Assembly: GCA_946623775.1 (NCBI GenBank)
Contig: CAMORJ010000079.1
Coordinates: 1-7,055, forward strand
Length of the DNA stretch: 7,055 nucleotides
Reading direction: 5' to 3'
Origin: an uncultured Bacillota bacterium
GTDB taxonomy: Bacteria; Bacillota_I; Bacilli_A; RFN20; CAG-826
A program made the position numbers and the translations under genes. The first letter of the stretch is position 1, and every line of letters begins with the position of its first letter. Positions 1 through 5,327 of this stretch are shown here, piece by piece. The notes under the pieces were generated by a model. That model saw only the letters and a program-made list of their open reading frames with translations. It was not told where the DNA came from and made no database searches.

Positions 1-1319
1 AGGCCATAGGTCGTGGTCGGGAAGGAGAAGATCATCGAGCTTAGGTCTTTGGCCTTGAGCTTCTTGTTTATGATGATGGTCAGCAAGTCGATGTATTCAC
101 CGGCTTGGTCGCCATATACGGCAGCCCCGACCAGTTCGCCTTTGTCATTGAAGGCGAACGTGAGATGCTCTTCCGCTCTGTTTTTATTGAGCCAGGCCAT
201 TGTTTTGCCAAACTCCACTTCTTCCACTCGATATCCAAGCGCTTTTGCTTCATCGACGGATACGCCGACCTGTGCAATGCGCGGAAGCGTGAACACAAGG
301 TTCGGTATGACCGGATAGGAGATTTTCTTCTTGAGGAATCCAGGAAGCAAGATATCGATGGCGATGTAATTGGACTCGAATTCGGCCGTCGGGGTAAGCT
401 TCGGGATTGCTTTGTCGATGACGTCTCCGGAAGCGTAGATATTCTTGACTTTGGTCCTAAGGTGGCCATCGACTTTGATGCCCTTATCGGAGAATTCGAT
501 GCCTAGGCCTTCTAAGTTCAGCCCATCGACATTCGCTTTGCGACCGACAGCGATAAGAACGTAGTTAGACGATACGGCATCGCCTTCTTTTGTCTTCAAG
601 ACATACTCGTTCTCGCCTTTTTTCTCAAGCGCCTCCACATGGCGGCCAAGCAGGAATTCGGCGCCCTGCCCTTTCATTTTCTCAACCACGGCATCGACGT
701 ATTTCTTTGGATACTGACGCAGCGGCTGTTCGGCAAGGTCGACGATAGTGACTTTCTTTCCAAGCGCAAGGCAGATGGAAGCGAATTCCATGCCGATGAT
801 TCCCGCGCCGACGAACGTAACGTGCTCAGGGATGGAATCAAGGGACAGGAAGTCGCGGGAATCCTTGAAGAATTCTTTTCCAGGGATATCGAGAGGGACA
901 TAGGTTTGGCCGGTCCCGATGACGAAATAGTCCGCGCTGTATTGGGTTCCATCGACGTCGATCGTATGGGCATCGACGAATTTGGCGGAGCCTTTCAGAA
1001 CATCGAAGCCGAAGCGATCGAACAGGCCTCCCAAAGCGCTGGGGAGCATCCCGATATAGCCTTTCTTATAAGCCATGAGGGATTCCCAGGAGATTTCGGC
1101 TTTCTTCGCCAAGCCAATGTTCTCATAGCGCTCAAGCGCCTCTTTCAATTCGATGGGCGAATCGAGAAGGATCTTCGCATCGCATCCGTAATTGGTGCAG
1201 GTGCCGCCAAGCAAATCCTTTTCGACCAAGGCGACTCTCTTGCCCTGAAGTTTCAGAATCAAAGCGCCATGCCAGCAGGAGTGGCCGCTTCCGATGAATA
1301 TGACGTCATACTTTTCCAT
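1..1319 (-). CDS. FAD/NAD(P)-dependent disulfide oxidoreductase (lipoamide dehydrogenase/glutathione reductase-like), 3' end beyond window
   Basis: Reading from the ATG at 1319, the frame stays open for 439 codons to the left edge. Family members are about 440-460 residues, so only a few C-terminal codons are probably missing. Domains in order: an N-terminal FAD-binding motif (IGSGHSCWHG, residues 9-18) in which the usual third glycine position is Cys15; the redox pair GTCTNYGC (CX4C, about residues 42-49); an IGTG segment; a second nucleotide-binding motif GAGIIGMEFA, with Asp at the end of the following strand (VTIVD), which suggests NADH rather than NADPH; and the FAD-contacting ASGDV. The C-terminal dimer-interface end reads FSFPTTTYG where lipoamide dehydrogenases have HAHPT plus Glu, so the catalytic His-Glu dyad is missing. 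It is the third gene of an operon with a flavodoxin and an OhrR-like regulator. Its AAGGAGG site lies inside the end of the regulator gene. A cytoplasmic flavoenzyme is clear; its substrate is unknown. Confidence 0.9.
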   Translation of the reverse strand, partial: MEKYDVIFIGSGHSCWHGALILKLQGKRVALVEKDLLGGTCTNYGCDAKILLDSPIELKEALERYENIGLAKKAEISWESLMAYKKGYIGMLPSALGGLFDRFGFDVLKGSAKFVDAHTIDVDGTQYSADYFVIGTGQTYVPLDIPGKEFFKDSRDFLSLDSIPEHVTFVGAGIIGMEFASICLALGKKVTIVDLAEQPLRQYPKKYVDAVVEKMKGQGAEFLLGRHVEALEKKGENEYVLKTKEGDAVSSNYVLIAVGRKANVDGLNLEGLGIEFSDKGIKVDGHLRTKVKNIYASGDVIDKAIPKLTPTAEFESNYIAIDILLPGFLKKKISYPVIPNLVFTLPRIAQVGVSVDEAKALGYRVEEVEFGKTMAWLNKNRAEEHLTFAFNDKGELVGAAVYGDQAGEYIDLLTIIINKKLKAKDLSSMIFSFPTTTYG

Positions 1320-1321
1320 GA

Positions 1322-1759
1322 TTATTCCTCCTTTTCGTAATCAAGGATCTTATAAAGAATCTTATATAGGAATTCCGCCTCTTCCTTTGTGAGGTTGAAT
1401 TCCTCGGCGATGGATTTAGGGACATCGACCGCCTTTTCCTTCAATTGCTCCCCCGCTTCCGTCAAGGCGATGACGAGGTTGCGCTTGTCCTCTTTGTCCT
1501 TCCCTATCGTCAGGTACCCTTTGGCTTTCAGCCTCTTCAGCAATGGCGCGACGGTATTGGTTTTGAGCCTCAGAGTATTGCATAGCTCCGTCTCGTTGAC
1601 CCGCTTCTTCTCCCACATCACCATCATGACGATGTATTGAGTGTAGGTCAGGTCTATTATCTCAAGCAGGGGCTGATATTTCCTGAGGATCTTATTGGCG
1701 ACCGCGTAGGTCGGGAAGCAAAGCTGGTTCTCTAAGCGAAGGCTATCGTAGTCATTCAT
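1322..1759 (-). CDS. MarR-family transcriptional regulator, OhrR-like thiol-based peroxide sensor
   Basis: A 145-residue protein of full MarR length. The N-terminus (LENQLCFPTYA, residues 9-19) matches the peroxide-sensing helix of OhrR, with the reactive cysteine at Cys14. Tyr18, Tyr28 and Tyr39 fall where Bacillus subtilis OhrR has the three tyrosines around its sensing Cys15. The winged helix-turn-helix follows: the recognition region LRLKTNTVAPLLKRLKAKG, then a wing with KDKEDKRNLVIALTEAG, ending in the family-typical LKEKAVDVP. OhrR proteins are homodimeric repressors released from DNA when the cysteine is oxidised by organic hydroperoxide; that activity is inferred here. A second cysteine (in ETELC) lies in the DNA-binding domain. 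The ATG overlaps the flavodoxin stop by 8 bp and has no strong ribosome site of its own, so it probably depends on translational coupling. It probably controls its own operon. No ohr gene is visible in the window. Confidence 0.92.
   Translation of the reverse strand: MNDYDSLRLENQLCFPTYAVANKILRKYQPLLEIIDLTYTQYIVMMVMWEKKRVNETELCNTLRLKTNTVAPLLKRLKAKGYLTIGKDKEDKRNLVIALTEAGEQLKEKAVDVPKSIAEEFNLTKEEAEFLYKILYKILDYEKEE
1327..1333 (-). promoter_or_regulatory. Ribosome binding site of the oxidoreductase gene
   Basis: AAGGAGG on the minus strand, 7 nt before the ATG at 1319. It overlaps the last codons of the upstream regulator gene, whose TAA stop lies between it and the start. This fixes the start and suggests translation coupled to the regulator. 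Confidence 0.85.
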
Positions 1760-2171
1760 GGGCGATGATCTCGTCTAAGAATCTGCCAAGCCTTGCGAAG
1801 TCTTCCTCGTTTGGCCTTCCCTTATTGATGAAGATCCAGGAGGCAGCGGTATGGAATTCCTTTTCCGACATCGCGATGCCGTTTGCGTCTGCGACTTTCT
1901 TGACGGCTTTATAGGTCGATGCGCCCGAAGCGCTGCTATTGATGTTGACCAATAGCTTGATTTTTTCTTTGTTGGCTTTGAGGAATTCTTTGATCTGCTT
2001 ATCGACGTCAGCAGCGTACATCGCGTTGACGAGCAGCAGCATCTCGGCTTCTTCCTCTAAGGGATGGGTCACGTCTAGGGCGGGGATGTTCAAGGCCGAT
2101 TCGATGTATTTTGCGATTTTCTCGGTGTTCCCTTTCTTGCTCTTGGTGAAGTATCTGATTGCGATTTTCAT
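1752..2171 (-). CDS. Flavodoxin-like protein
   Basis: A 139-residue, single-domain protein of short flavodoxin length. The first strand and phosphate-binding loop are IRYFTKSKKGNT (residues 5-16), ending in the GNT that normally holds the FMN phosphate. The loop is about two residues longer than the common TxTGNT or SxTGNT pattern. Alternating hydrophobic strands follow (MLLLVNAMY near 44-52, KLLVNINSSASG near 72-83), then a C-terminal motif with W112 and KGRPNEEDF (residues 117-125). Flavodoxins are cytoplasmic one- or two-electron carriers; the partner here could be the oxidoreductase two genes downstream. This is the first gene of the operon, with AAAGAGGT 7 nt before the ATG. Its TGA stop sits inside the start of the regulator gene. 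FMN binding is inferred from the loop. An NAD(P)H quinone-reductase-like role is an alternative. Confidence 0.82.
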   Translation of the reverse strand: MKIAIRYFTKSKKGNTEKIAKYIESALNIPALDVTHPLEEEAEMLLLVNAMYAADVDKQIKEFLKANKEKIKLLVNINSSASGASTYKAVKKVADANGIAMSEKEFHTAASWIFINKGRPNEEDFARLGRFLDEIIAHE

Positions 2172-2178
2172 AGGCTTT

Positions 2179-2186
2179 ACCTCTTT
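2179..2186 (-). promoter_or_regulatory. Ribosome binding site of the flavodoxin-like gene
   Basis: AAAGAGGT on the minus strand, 7 nt before the ATG at 2171. It supports this start for the first gene of the operon. Confidence 0.75.
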
Positions 2187-2195
2187 TCGATTTCA

Positions 2196-2224
2196 ATTGT
2201 GTCGCACGCGATATATTTTGTCAA
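2196..2224 (-). promoter_or_regulatory. Predicted promoter of the flavodoxin-regulator-oxidoreductase operon, with possible OhrR half-site
   Basis: A perfect -35 box TTGACA (2224-2219) is followed by a 17-bp spacer and the -10-like CACAAT (2201-2196; four of six consensus bases). The -10 region contains ACAATT, which equals the half-site of the known Bacillus OhrR operator, but the second half is degenerate here (GAAATCG follows). A repressor bound here would cover the -10 box. The -35 box is solid; the -10 box and operator reading are tentative. Confidence 0.55.
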
Positions 2225-2238
2225 AGCAAATGCTCGCG

Positions 2239-2266
2239 AATGAAAAGCCCGCATGCTGACGCGGGC
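2239..2266 (-). terminator. Rho-independent terminator after the MgtC-like gene
   Basis: On the minus strand, GCCCGC and GCGGGC (2266-2261 and 2252-2247) form a 6-bp G+C-only stem with an 8-nt loop, followed by TTTTCATT. It lies 12 bp past the TAA of the MgtC-like gene and 15 bp before the -35 box of the next operon, separating the two units. Confidence 0.8.
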
Positions 2267-2278
2267 GATTCTCATTGA

Positions 2279-3028
2279 TTATCGATGGTCGTTTAATCGA
2301 TGGACTTCGATGACCTTGATTTCCTTAACGACGCGGTCGAGGAAGGCGGAAGACTGTCCCGTTTCTCCATGGAAGGTCAATTGGAACATGTACTGGATGG
2401 CGGGCTTCCCGTTTTCGGTATCGAGGTCGGTGGAAAGCGTTTTGACCGTGAAGTTGAATTCGCGGGAGATTTCCAATAGTTTTGCAAGGACGGGTTCATC
2501 GGAGGGTGCGGTCACGGAGAGGGTCATCTTCTTTTCGCCCATCCTGGCTTCCACCTTCCTGAAGATGGTCAAGACGACCAAGACGGTGAGGGATGTTGCC
2601 GTCGCGATGATGAAGTTGAATGAGCCGCACGCGATGCCGATGGCCATGACGATCCAGATGGTTCCGGCGGTCGTAAGGCCTTTGATGCCATCGTTCTTAT
2701 GGATGATCGCGCCTGCGCCCAAGAAGCCTACGCCCGTGATGATTTGGGCCGCCAAACGGGCGACGTCTCTTTTCCCTGACGCAGTGAAGATTTCCGGGAA
2801 GCCGTAAATAGAGATGATCATGATGACGCAGGAGCCAAGGCCGACCAGCAAATGGGTGCGCAAGCCCGCGCTTCTTCCTCTCCATTCCCTTTCGATGCCG
2901 ATTGCACCGCATAGGATGACGGAAAGAACGATAGCGATTATGACGAGCAAAAGGTTTCCAACCGGCCAGTCATTCACTTTCCAGTTGTTCAGAACCTCAA
3001 CCAGTTTTTGATCAAATGTGACAACCAT
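2279..3028 (-). CDS. MgtC/SapB family membrane protein
   Basis: A 249-residue protein with several hydrophobic segments (about 24-45, 58-76, 97-110, 118-137 and 139-157). It carries the signature blocks of the MgtC N-terminal domain: GIEREWRGRSAGLRTH (residues 44-59), QIITGVGFLGAGAII (95-109) and GLTTAGTIW (117-125). After a basic stretch near 158-167, a soluble C-terminal region (about 168-249) fits the ACT-like fold of longer MgtC proteins. In pathogens MgtC supports growth at low magnesium and in macrophages, and in Salmonella it acts on the F1Fo ATPase. Whether this relative does so is unknown, and no magnesium transporter gene adjoins it. The ATG at 3028 follows AAAGGAGT by 4 nt. It is a single-gene unit, bounded by the glnS terminator upstream and its own terminator downstream. 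Confidence 0.92.
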   Translation of the reverse strand: MVVTFDQKLVEVLNNWKVNDWPVGNLLLVIIAIVLSVILCGAIGIEREWRGRSAGLRTHLLVGLGSCVIMIISIYGFPEIFTASGKRDVARLAAQIITGVGFLGAGAIIHKNDGIKGLTTAGTIWIVMAIGIACGSFNFIIATATSLTVLVVLTIFRKVEARMGEKKMTLSVTAPSDEPVLAKLLEISREFNFTVKTLSTDLDTENGKPAIQYMFQLTFHGETGQSSAFLDRVVKEIKVIEVHRLNDHR

Positions 3029-3059
3029 ATCGACTCCTTTATATAGATTAGGGCAACAA

Positions 3060-3088
3060 ATTGTGGTTGCTTAAGCAAACCAAGCCAA
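3060..3088 (-). promoter_or_regulatory. Tentative promoter of the MgtC-like gene
   Basis: TTGGCT (3088-3083) and CACAAT (3065-3060) on the minus strand are 17 bp apart, each matching four of six consensus bases. The spacer holds the 12-bp palindrome described separately. Expected transcripts would start about 25 nt before the ATG. No better-matched pair was found, but the boxes are weak. Confidence 0.35.
3067..3078. repeat. Perfect 12-bp palindrome, possible operator
   Basis: TTGCTTAAGCAA reads the same on both strands. It lies about 40-50 bp upstream of the MgtC-like start and inside the spacer of the tentative promoter, a typical place for a dimeric regulator to bind. The binding protein is unknown. 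Confidence 0.5.
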
Positions 3089-3100
3089 AATATCTATTCG

Positions 3101-3119
3101 ATATTATTGATAATAATAT
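3101..3119. repeat. AT-rich inverted repeat
   Basis: ATATTATT and AATAATAT are exact inverted copies separated by GAT, upstream of the tentative promoter of the MgtC-like gene. It could be a second regulator site or simply A+T-rich promoter-upstream DNA. It has no T-tract, so it is not a terminator. Confidence 0.35.
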
Positions 3120-3230
3120 AGACCAAAAAGATAATCTTTCCTATTCAAACTATTGAAACAATTCGTTTTCGGCTTCGAATTCAATGGGATCAACGGATGC
3201 GAGATGCCGCGTACACGTTTATCCAAATAC

Positions 3231-3270
3231 AAAAAAGAGCTGACACATGTATCGAATTTCGTCAGCTCTT
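3231..3270 (-). terminator. Rho-independent terminator of glnS
   Basis: AAGAGCTGAC (3270-3261) and GTCAGCTCTT (3244-3235) on the minus strand form a perfect 10-bp stem around a 16-nt loop and run straight into a T-tract (3236-3231), then GTATTT. It begins 7 bp past the glnS TAA. The plus-strand side has no T-run, so it acts in one direction. Confidence 0.92.
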
Positions 3271-3276
3271 AGTGGT

Positions 3277-4929
3277 TTAGTTGTTGGGCTTGAAGGAGGA
3301 CTTCAACGGGCAAGTCCTATTGAAGATCAAGTGATCCGGCTTCGATTCCTTGTCCGTGCAGAAGTATCCGTTGCGGATGAACTGGAAATGGTCAAGCGGG
3401 ACGGTGTCCTTCAAGGATCCTTCCACGAAGCCTTCAAGCTTCACCAAGGAATTCGGATTCAAGCGTTCCAAGAAGGATAGGCCTTTGGTCTCTTCGGTCT
3501 CATCAAAGATAAGGGGCTCAAGGAGATTGAAGGTCGCAGGCAATGCGGTCGTCTTTTCGACGTAGTGGATGGTGCCGTTTGGCTTGCGGGCATCGAAACC
3601 GCTGCCGGAGCGGGTTTCGGGATCGTAGGTGCAATGGACCGCAATGATATTGCCCTGCTCGTCTTTATCCACAGAGACGGCGCGGACGAAATAGGCGCCC
3701 ATCAAGCGGACTTCGTCGCCAAGAGATAGGCGCTTCCACTTCTTGTTCGGCTTCTCTTCGATGAAGTCTTCTTGCTCGATGTAGATTTCCCTTCCAAAAG
3801 CGATTTTCCTGGAGCCCAGTTCTTCGTTTTCGACGTTATTGGGGATATCGAGGTACTCGACTTCGCCCTCTGGGTAATTGTCGATAATGACCTTCAAGGG
3901 GTGAAGGACCGCCATCGGGCGCTTCGCTTTGAGCTTCTGCTCCTCACGGAGGAAGAAGTCGAGGTTATCGGCATCGGTGGTCGAATTGATGCGGGATAAT
4001 CCGGTGTAAAGGATGAAGGCCTTGATGGCTTCAGGGGTGAAGCCGCGGCGCTTCAAGCCGACTAAGGTCGGCATGCGGGGATCATCGTATCCGGTGACGT
4101 AATGCCCATCCACGAGTTGACGGAGGTAACGCTTGGACATGATGGTGTTGGTGATGTTGAGGCGGCCCCACTCATACTGATGGGGGACATGCTCCATCTC
4201 GCATTTCTCGATGAACCAATCATAGAGAACGCGGTGGTTATCGAATTCGAGGGAGCACAACGAATGGGTTACGCCTTCGAAAGCATCCTGCAAGGGGTGA
4301 GCGAAATCATACATCGGGTAGATGCACCACTTATTCCCCTGGCGATGGTGGGTCGCATGGATGATGCGGTACATGACTGGATCGCGCATATTGATGTTGG
4401 GGGAAGCCATGTCGATTTTCGCGCGAAGGGTCTTTTCACCGTCGGCGAATTTGCCCTCCCTCATCTGCTGGAAGAGGGCGAGGTTCTCTTCAATGCTGCG
4501 GTTGCGGCATGGCGATTCGCGGCCAGGTTCGGTCAATGTGCCACGGTATTCAACCATCTCCTCAGCCGATAGATCATCGACGTATGCGAGGCCTTTCTTG
4601 ATCAAAAGAATGGCTTTTTCATAGGTTTTTTCAAAATAATCGCTGCCAAAGAAGATATTTTTCGGGGTATAGCCAAGCCACTTCAAGTCGGCAATGATGG
4701 CGTCGACGTACTCAGCTCCTTCATTGACGGGGTTGGTGTCGTCGAAACGGAGGTTGGTATAACCGCCGAAGCTTGCGGCGAGCTCGAAGTCATTGACGAT
4801 GGCGCGAGCGTGGCCGATGTGAAGATAGGCGTTGGGCTCGGGCGGGAAACGGGTCACGATCTGCTTGACCCTGCCTTCCTCGAGATCCTTCTCCATGATG
4901 GTTTTGATGAAGTTATTGATTTCTTCCAT
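3277..4929 (-). CDS. glnS: Glutaminyl-tRNA synthetase
   Basis: A 550-residue class I aminoacyl-tRNA synthetase, close to the 553 residues of the E. coli enzyme; it charges tRNA-Gln directly with glutamine using ATP in the cytoplasm. Visible signatures are PPEPNAYLHIGH (residues 29-40, the HIGH motif), NLRFDDTNP (about 59-67), YDFAHPLQDAFEGVTHSLC (about 207-225, GlnRS-type) and IMSKR (263-267, the KMSKS counterpart). The C-terminal half (about 340-550) matches the two beta-barrel anticodon-binding domains, with KPNGTIHYV near its middle. The start is the ATG at 4929, preceded by TGGAGG at 9 nt. An in-frame GTG at 4953 is rejected because it lies only 3 nt past the -10 box and before the ribosome site. 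The gene is monocistronic, with its own promoter and terminator. GlnRS rather than GluRS is supported by the C-terminal barrels. Confidence 0.97.
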   Translation of the reverse strand: MEEINNFIKTIMEKDLEEGRVKQIVTRFPPEPNAYLHIGHARAIVNDFELAASFGGYTNLRFDDTNPVNEGAEYVDAIIADLKWLGYTPKNIFFGSDYFEKTYEKAILLIKKGLAYVDDLSAEEMVEYRGTLTEPGRESPCRNRSIEENLALFQQMREGKFADGEKTLRAKIDMASPNINMRDPVMYRIIHATHHRQGNKWCIYPMYDFAHPLQDAFEGVTHSLCSLEFDNHRVLYDWFIEKCEMEHVPHQYEWGRLNITNTIMSKRYLRQLVDGHYVTGYDDPRMPTLVGLKRRGFTPEAIKAFILYTGLSRINSTTDADNLDFFLREEQKLKAKRPMAVLHPLKVIIDNYPEGEVEYLDIPNNVENEELGSRKIAFGREIYIEQEDFIEEKPNKKWKRLSLGDEVRLMGAYFVRAVSVDKDEQGNIIAVHCTYDPETRSGSGFDARKPNGTIHYVEKTTALPATFNLLEPLIFDETEETKGLSFLERLNPNSLVKLEGFVEGSLKDTVPLDHFQFIRNGYFCTDKESKPDHLIFNRTCPLKSSFKPNN

Positions 4930-4938
4930 ACCAGGCAG

Positions 4939-4944
4939 CCTCCA
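4939..4944 (-). promoter_or_regulatory. Ribosome binding site deciding the glnS start
   Basis: TGGAGG on the minus strand, 9 nt before the ATG at 4929. It lies downstream of the alternative GTG at 4953 and so selects the shorter, 550-residue protein. Confidence 0.75.
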
Positions 4945-4955
4945 AAAACTCACAT

Positions 4956-4984
4956 ATTATGACTTCGGAAAAGCACTTTAACAA
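4956..4984 (-). promoter_or_regulatory. Predicted glnS promoter
   Basis: TTGTTA (4984-4979) and CATAAT (4961-4956) on the minus strand are separated by exactly 17 bp; they match four and five of six consensus bases. Transcription would begin near 4949, giving a leader of about 20 nt. That leaves no room for a T-box or other structured leader. Confidence 0.65.
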
Positions 4985-4989
4985 GCGCC

Positions 4990-5004
4990 CGAAACATAGT
5001 TTCG
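4990..5004. repeat. Small hairpin between the 54-residue gene and glnS
   Basis: CGAAAC and GTTTCG form a 6-bp stem with a 3-nt loop, just past the stop of the small gene and before the glnS -35 box. No T-tract follows on the minus strand, so it is at best a weak terminator or a transcript 3'-end stabiliser. Confidence 0.3.
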
Positions 5005-5006
5005 CA

Positions 5007-5171
5007 TTAAAAGCACAAAAAAGAGGCCAATATCGCCCCGGCAAACAATAGGCAAACAATGGATAGAATGTTTTTGATCGAAAGAGAGCACTTTTCGATT
5101 CTGCTCCCGATGATTTTGAGATAACCCTCTCTTCTTTGCCGCGTTTTGCTAGCCACTTCTGTTTCTGTCAT
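5007..5171 (-). CDS. Predicted 54-residue single-pass membrane protein, unknown function
   Basis: An ATG at 5171 opens 54 codons ending in TAA at 5009-5007. GGAAGGA lies upstream (5188-5182) with a 10-nt spacing, slightly long but usable. The product is not recognised. Residues 1-32 are polar and basic (KTRQRR near 9-14, then K19, R24, K27). Residues about 33-54 are one continuous hydrophobic stretch (from SIKNILSIVC to the final FLCF), long enough to cross the membrane once. The positive-inside rule predicts a cytoplasmic N-terminus and a C-terminal anchor with essentially no tail outside. Three cysteines (28, 40, 53) are notable for such a short protein. It fills most of the 398-bp gap between glnS and the larger membrane protein gene on the same strand. 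A chance open frame remains possible; the ribosome site and clean N-polar/C-hydrophobic split argue for a real gene. Confidence 0.5.
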   Translation of the reverse strand: MTETEVASKTRQRREGYLKIIGSRIEKCSLSIKNILSIVCLLFAGAILASFLCF

Positions 5172-5181
5172 AAAGCAAGCA

Positions 5182-5188
5182 TCCTTCC
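5182..5188 (-). promoter_or_regulatory. Ribosome binding site of the 54-residue gene
   Basis: GGAAGGA on the minus strand, 10 nt before the ATG at 5171. It is the main support, beyond hydrophobicity, that this short frame is translated. A -10-like GATAAT sits at 5210-5205, but no convincing -35 box was found. Confidence 0.4.
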
Positions 5189-5262
5189 GTAGGGGCGTCT
5201 TTCGATTATCTATTTTCTAAATATCATCCATCGACCAGTTTCCTGAAAGTTCAAATCGCAGG

Positions 5263-5295
5263 AAAAAAGGTCTCATGCGAAGAAATAGGCGAGAC
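5263..5295 (-). terminator. Possible terminator of the three-pass membrane protein gene
   Basis: On the minus strand GTCTC (5295-5291) pairs with GAGAC (5274-5270), with one possible added G-T pair, around a 16-nt loop; a C and then TTTTTT (5268-5263) follow. It lies about 30 bp past the upstream gene's TAA. The short stem makes it weak. If real, the small gene downstream needs its own promoter. Confidence 0.45.
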
Positions 5296-5327
5296 ATGTA
5301 TCCGTTATGAAATATGCTGTGGCCGTT

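Noticed and set aside
105..506. 133-residue plus-strand open frame near the left edge
   Set aside because: It is a mirror of the oxidoreductase C-terminal half and has no motif of its own.
639..1340. 233-residue plus-strand open frame
   Set aside because: It lies opposite the oxidoreductase gene, has no family-like motif and no ribosome site; the minus-strand frame carries all the recognisable motifs.
4102..4572. 156-residue plus-strand open frame
   Set aside because: It mirrors the catalytic core of glnS, including the region around its IMSKR motif. It is a shadow frame.
4930..4953. GTG at 4953 as the glnS start, adding eight residues
   Set aside because: It lies between the -10 box and the expected transcription start, and upstream of the TGGAGG ribosome site that serves the ATG at 4929.
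5239..5265. TTTCCTG/CAGGAAA inverted repeat as a terminator
   Set aside because: The 7-bp arms are separated by 13 nt and no T-run follows on either strand. The overlapping GTCTC/GAGAC hairpin with T6 is the better candidate.
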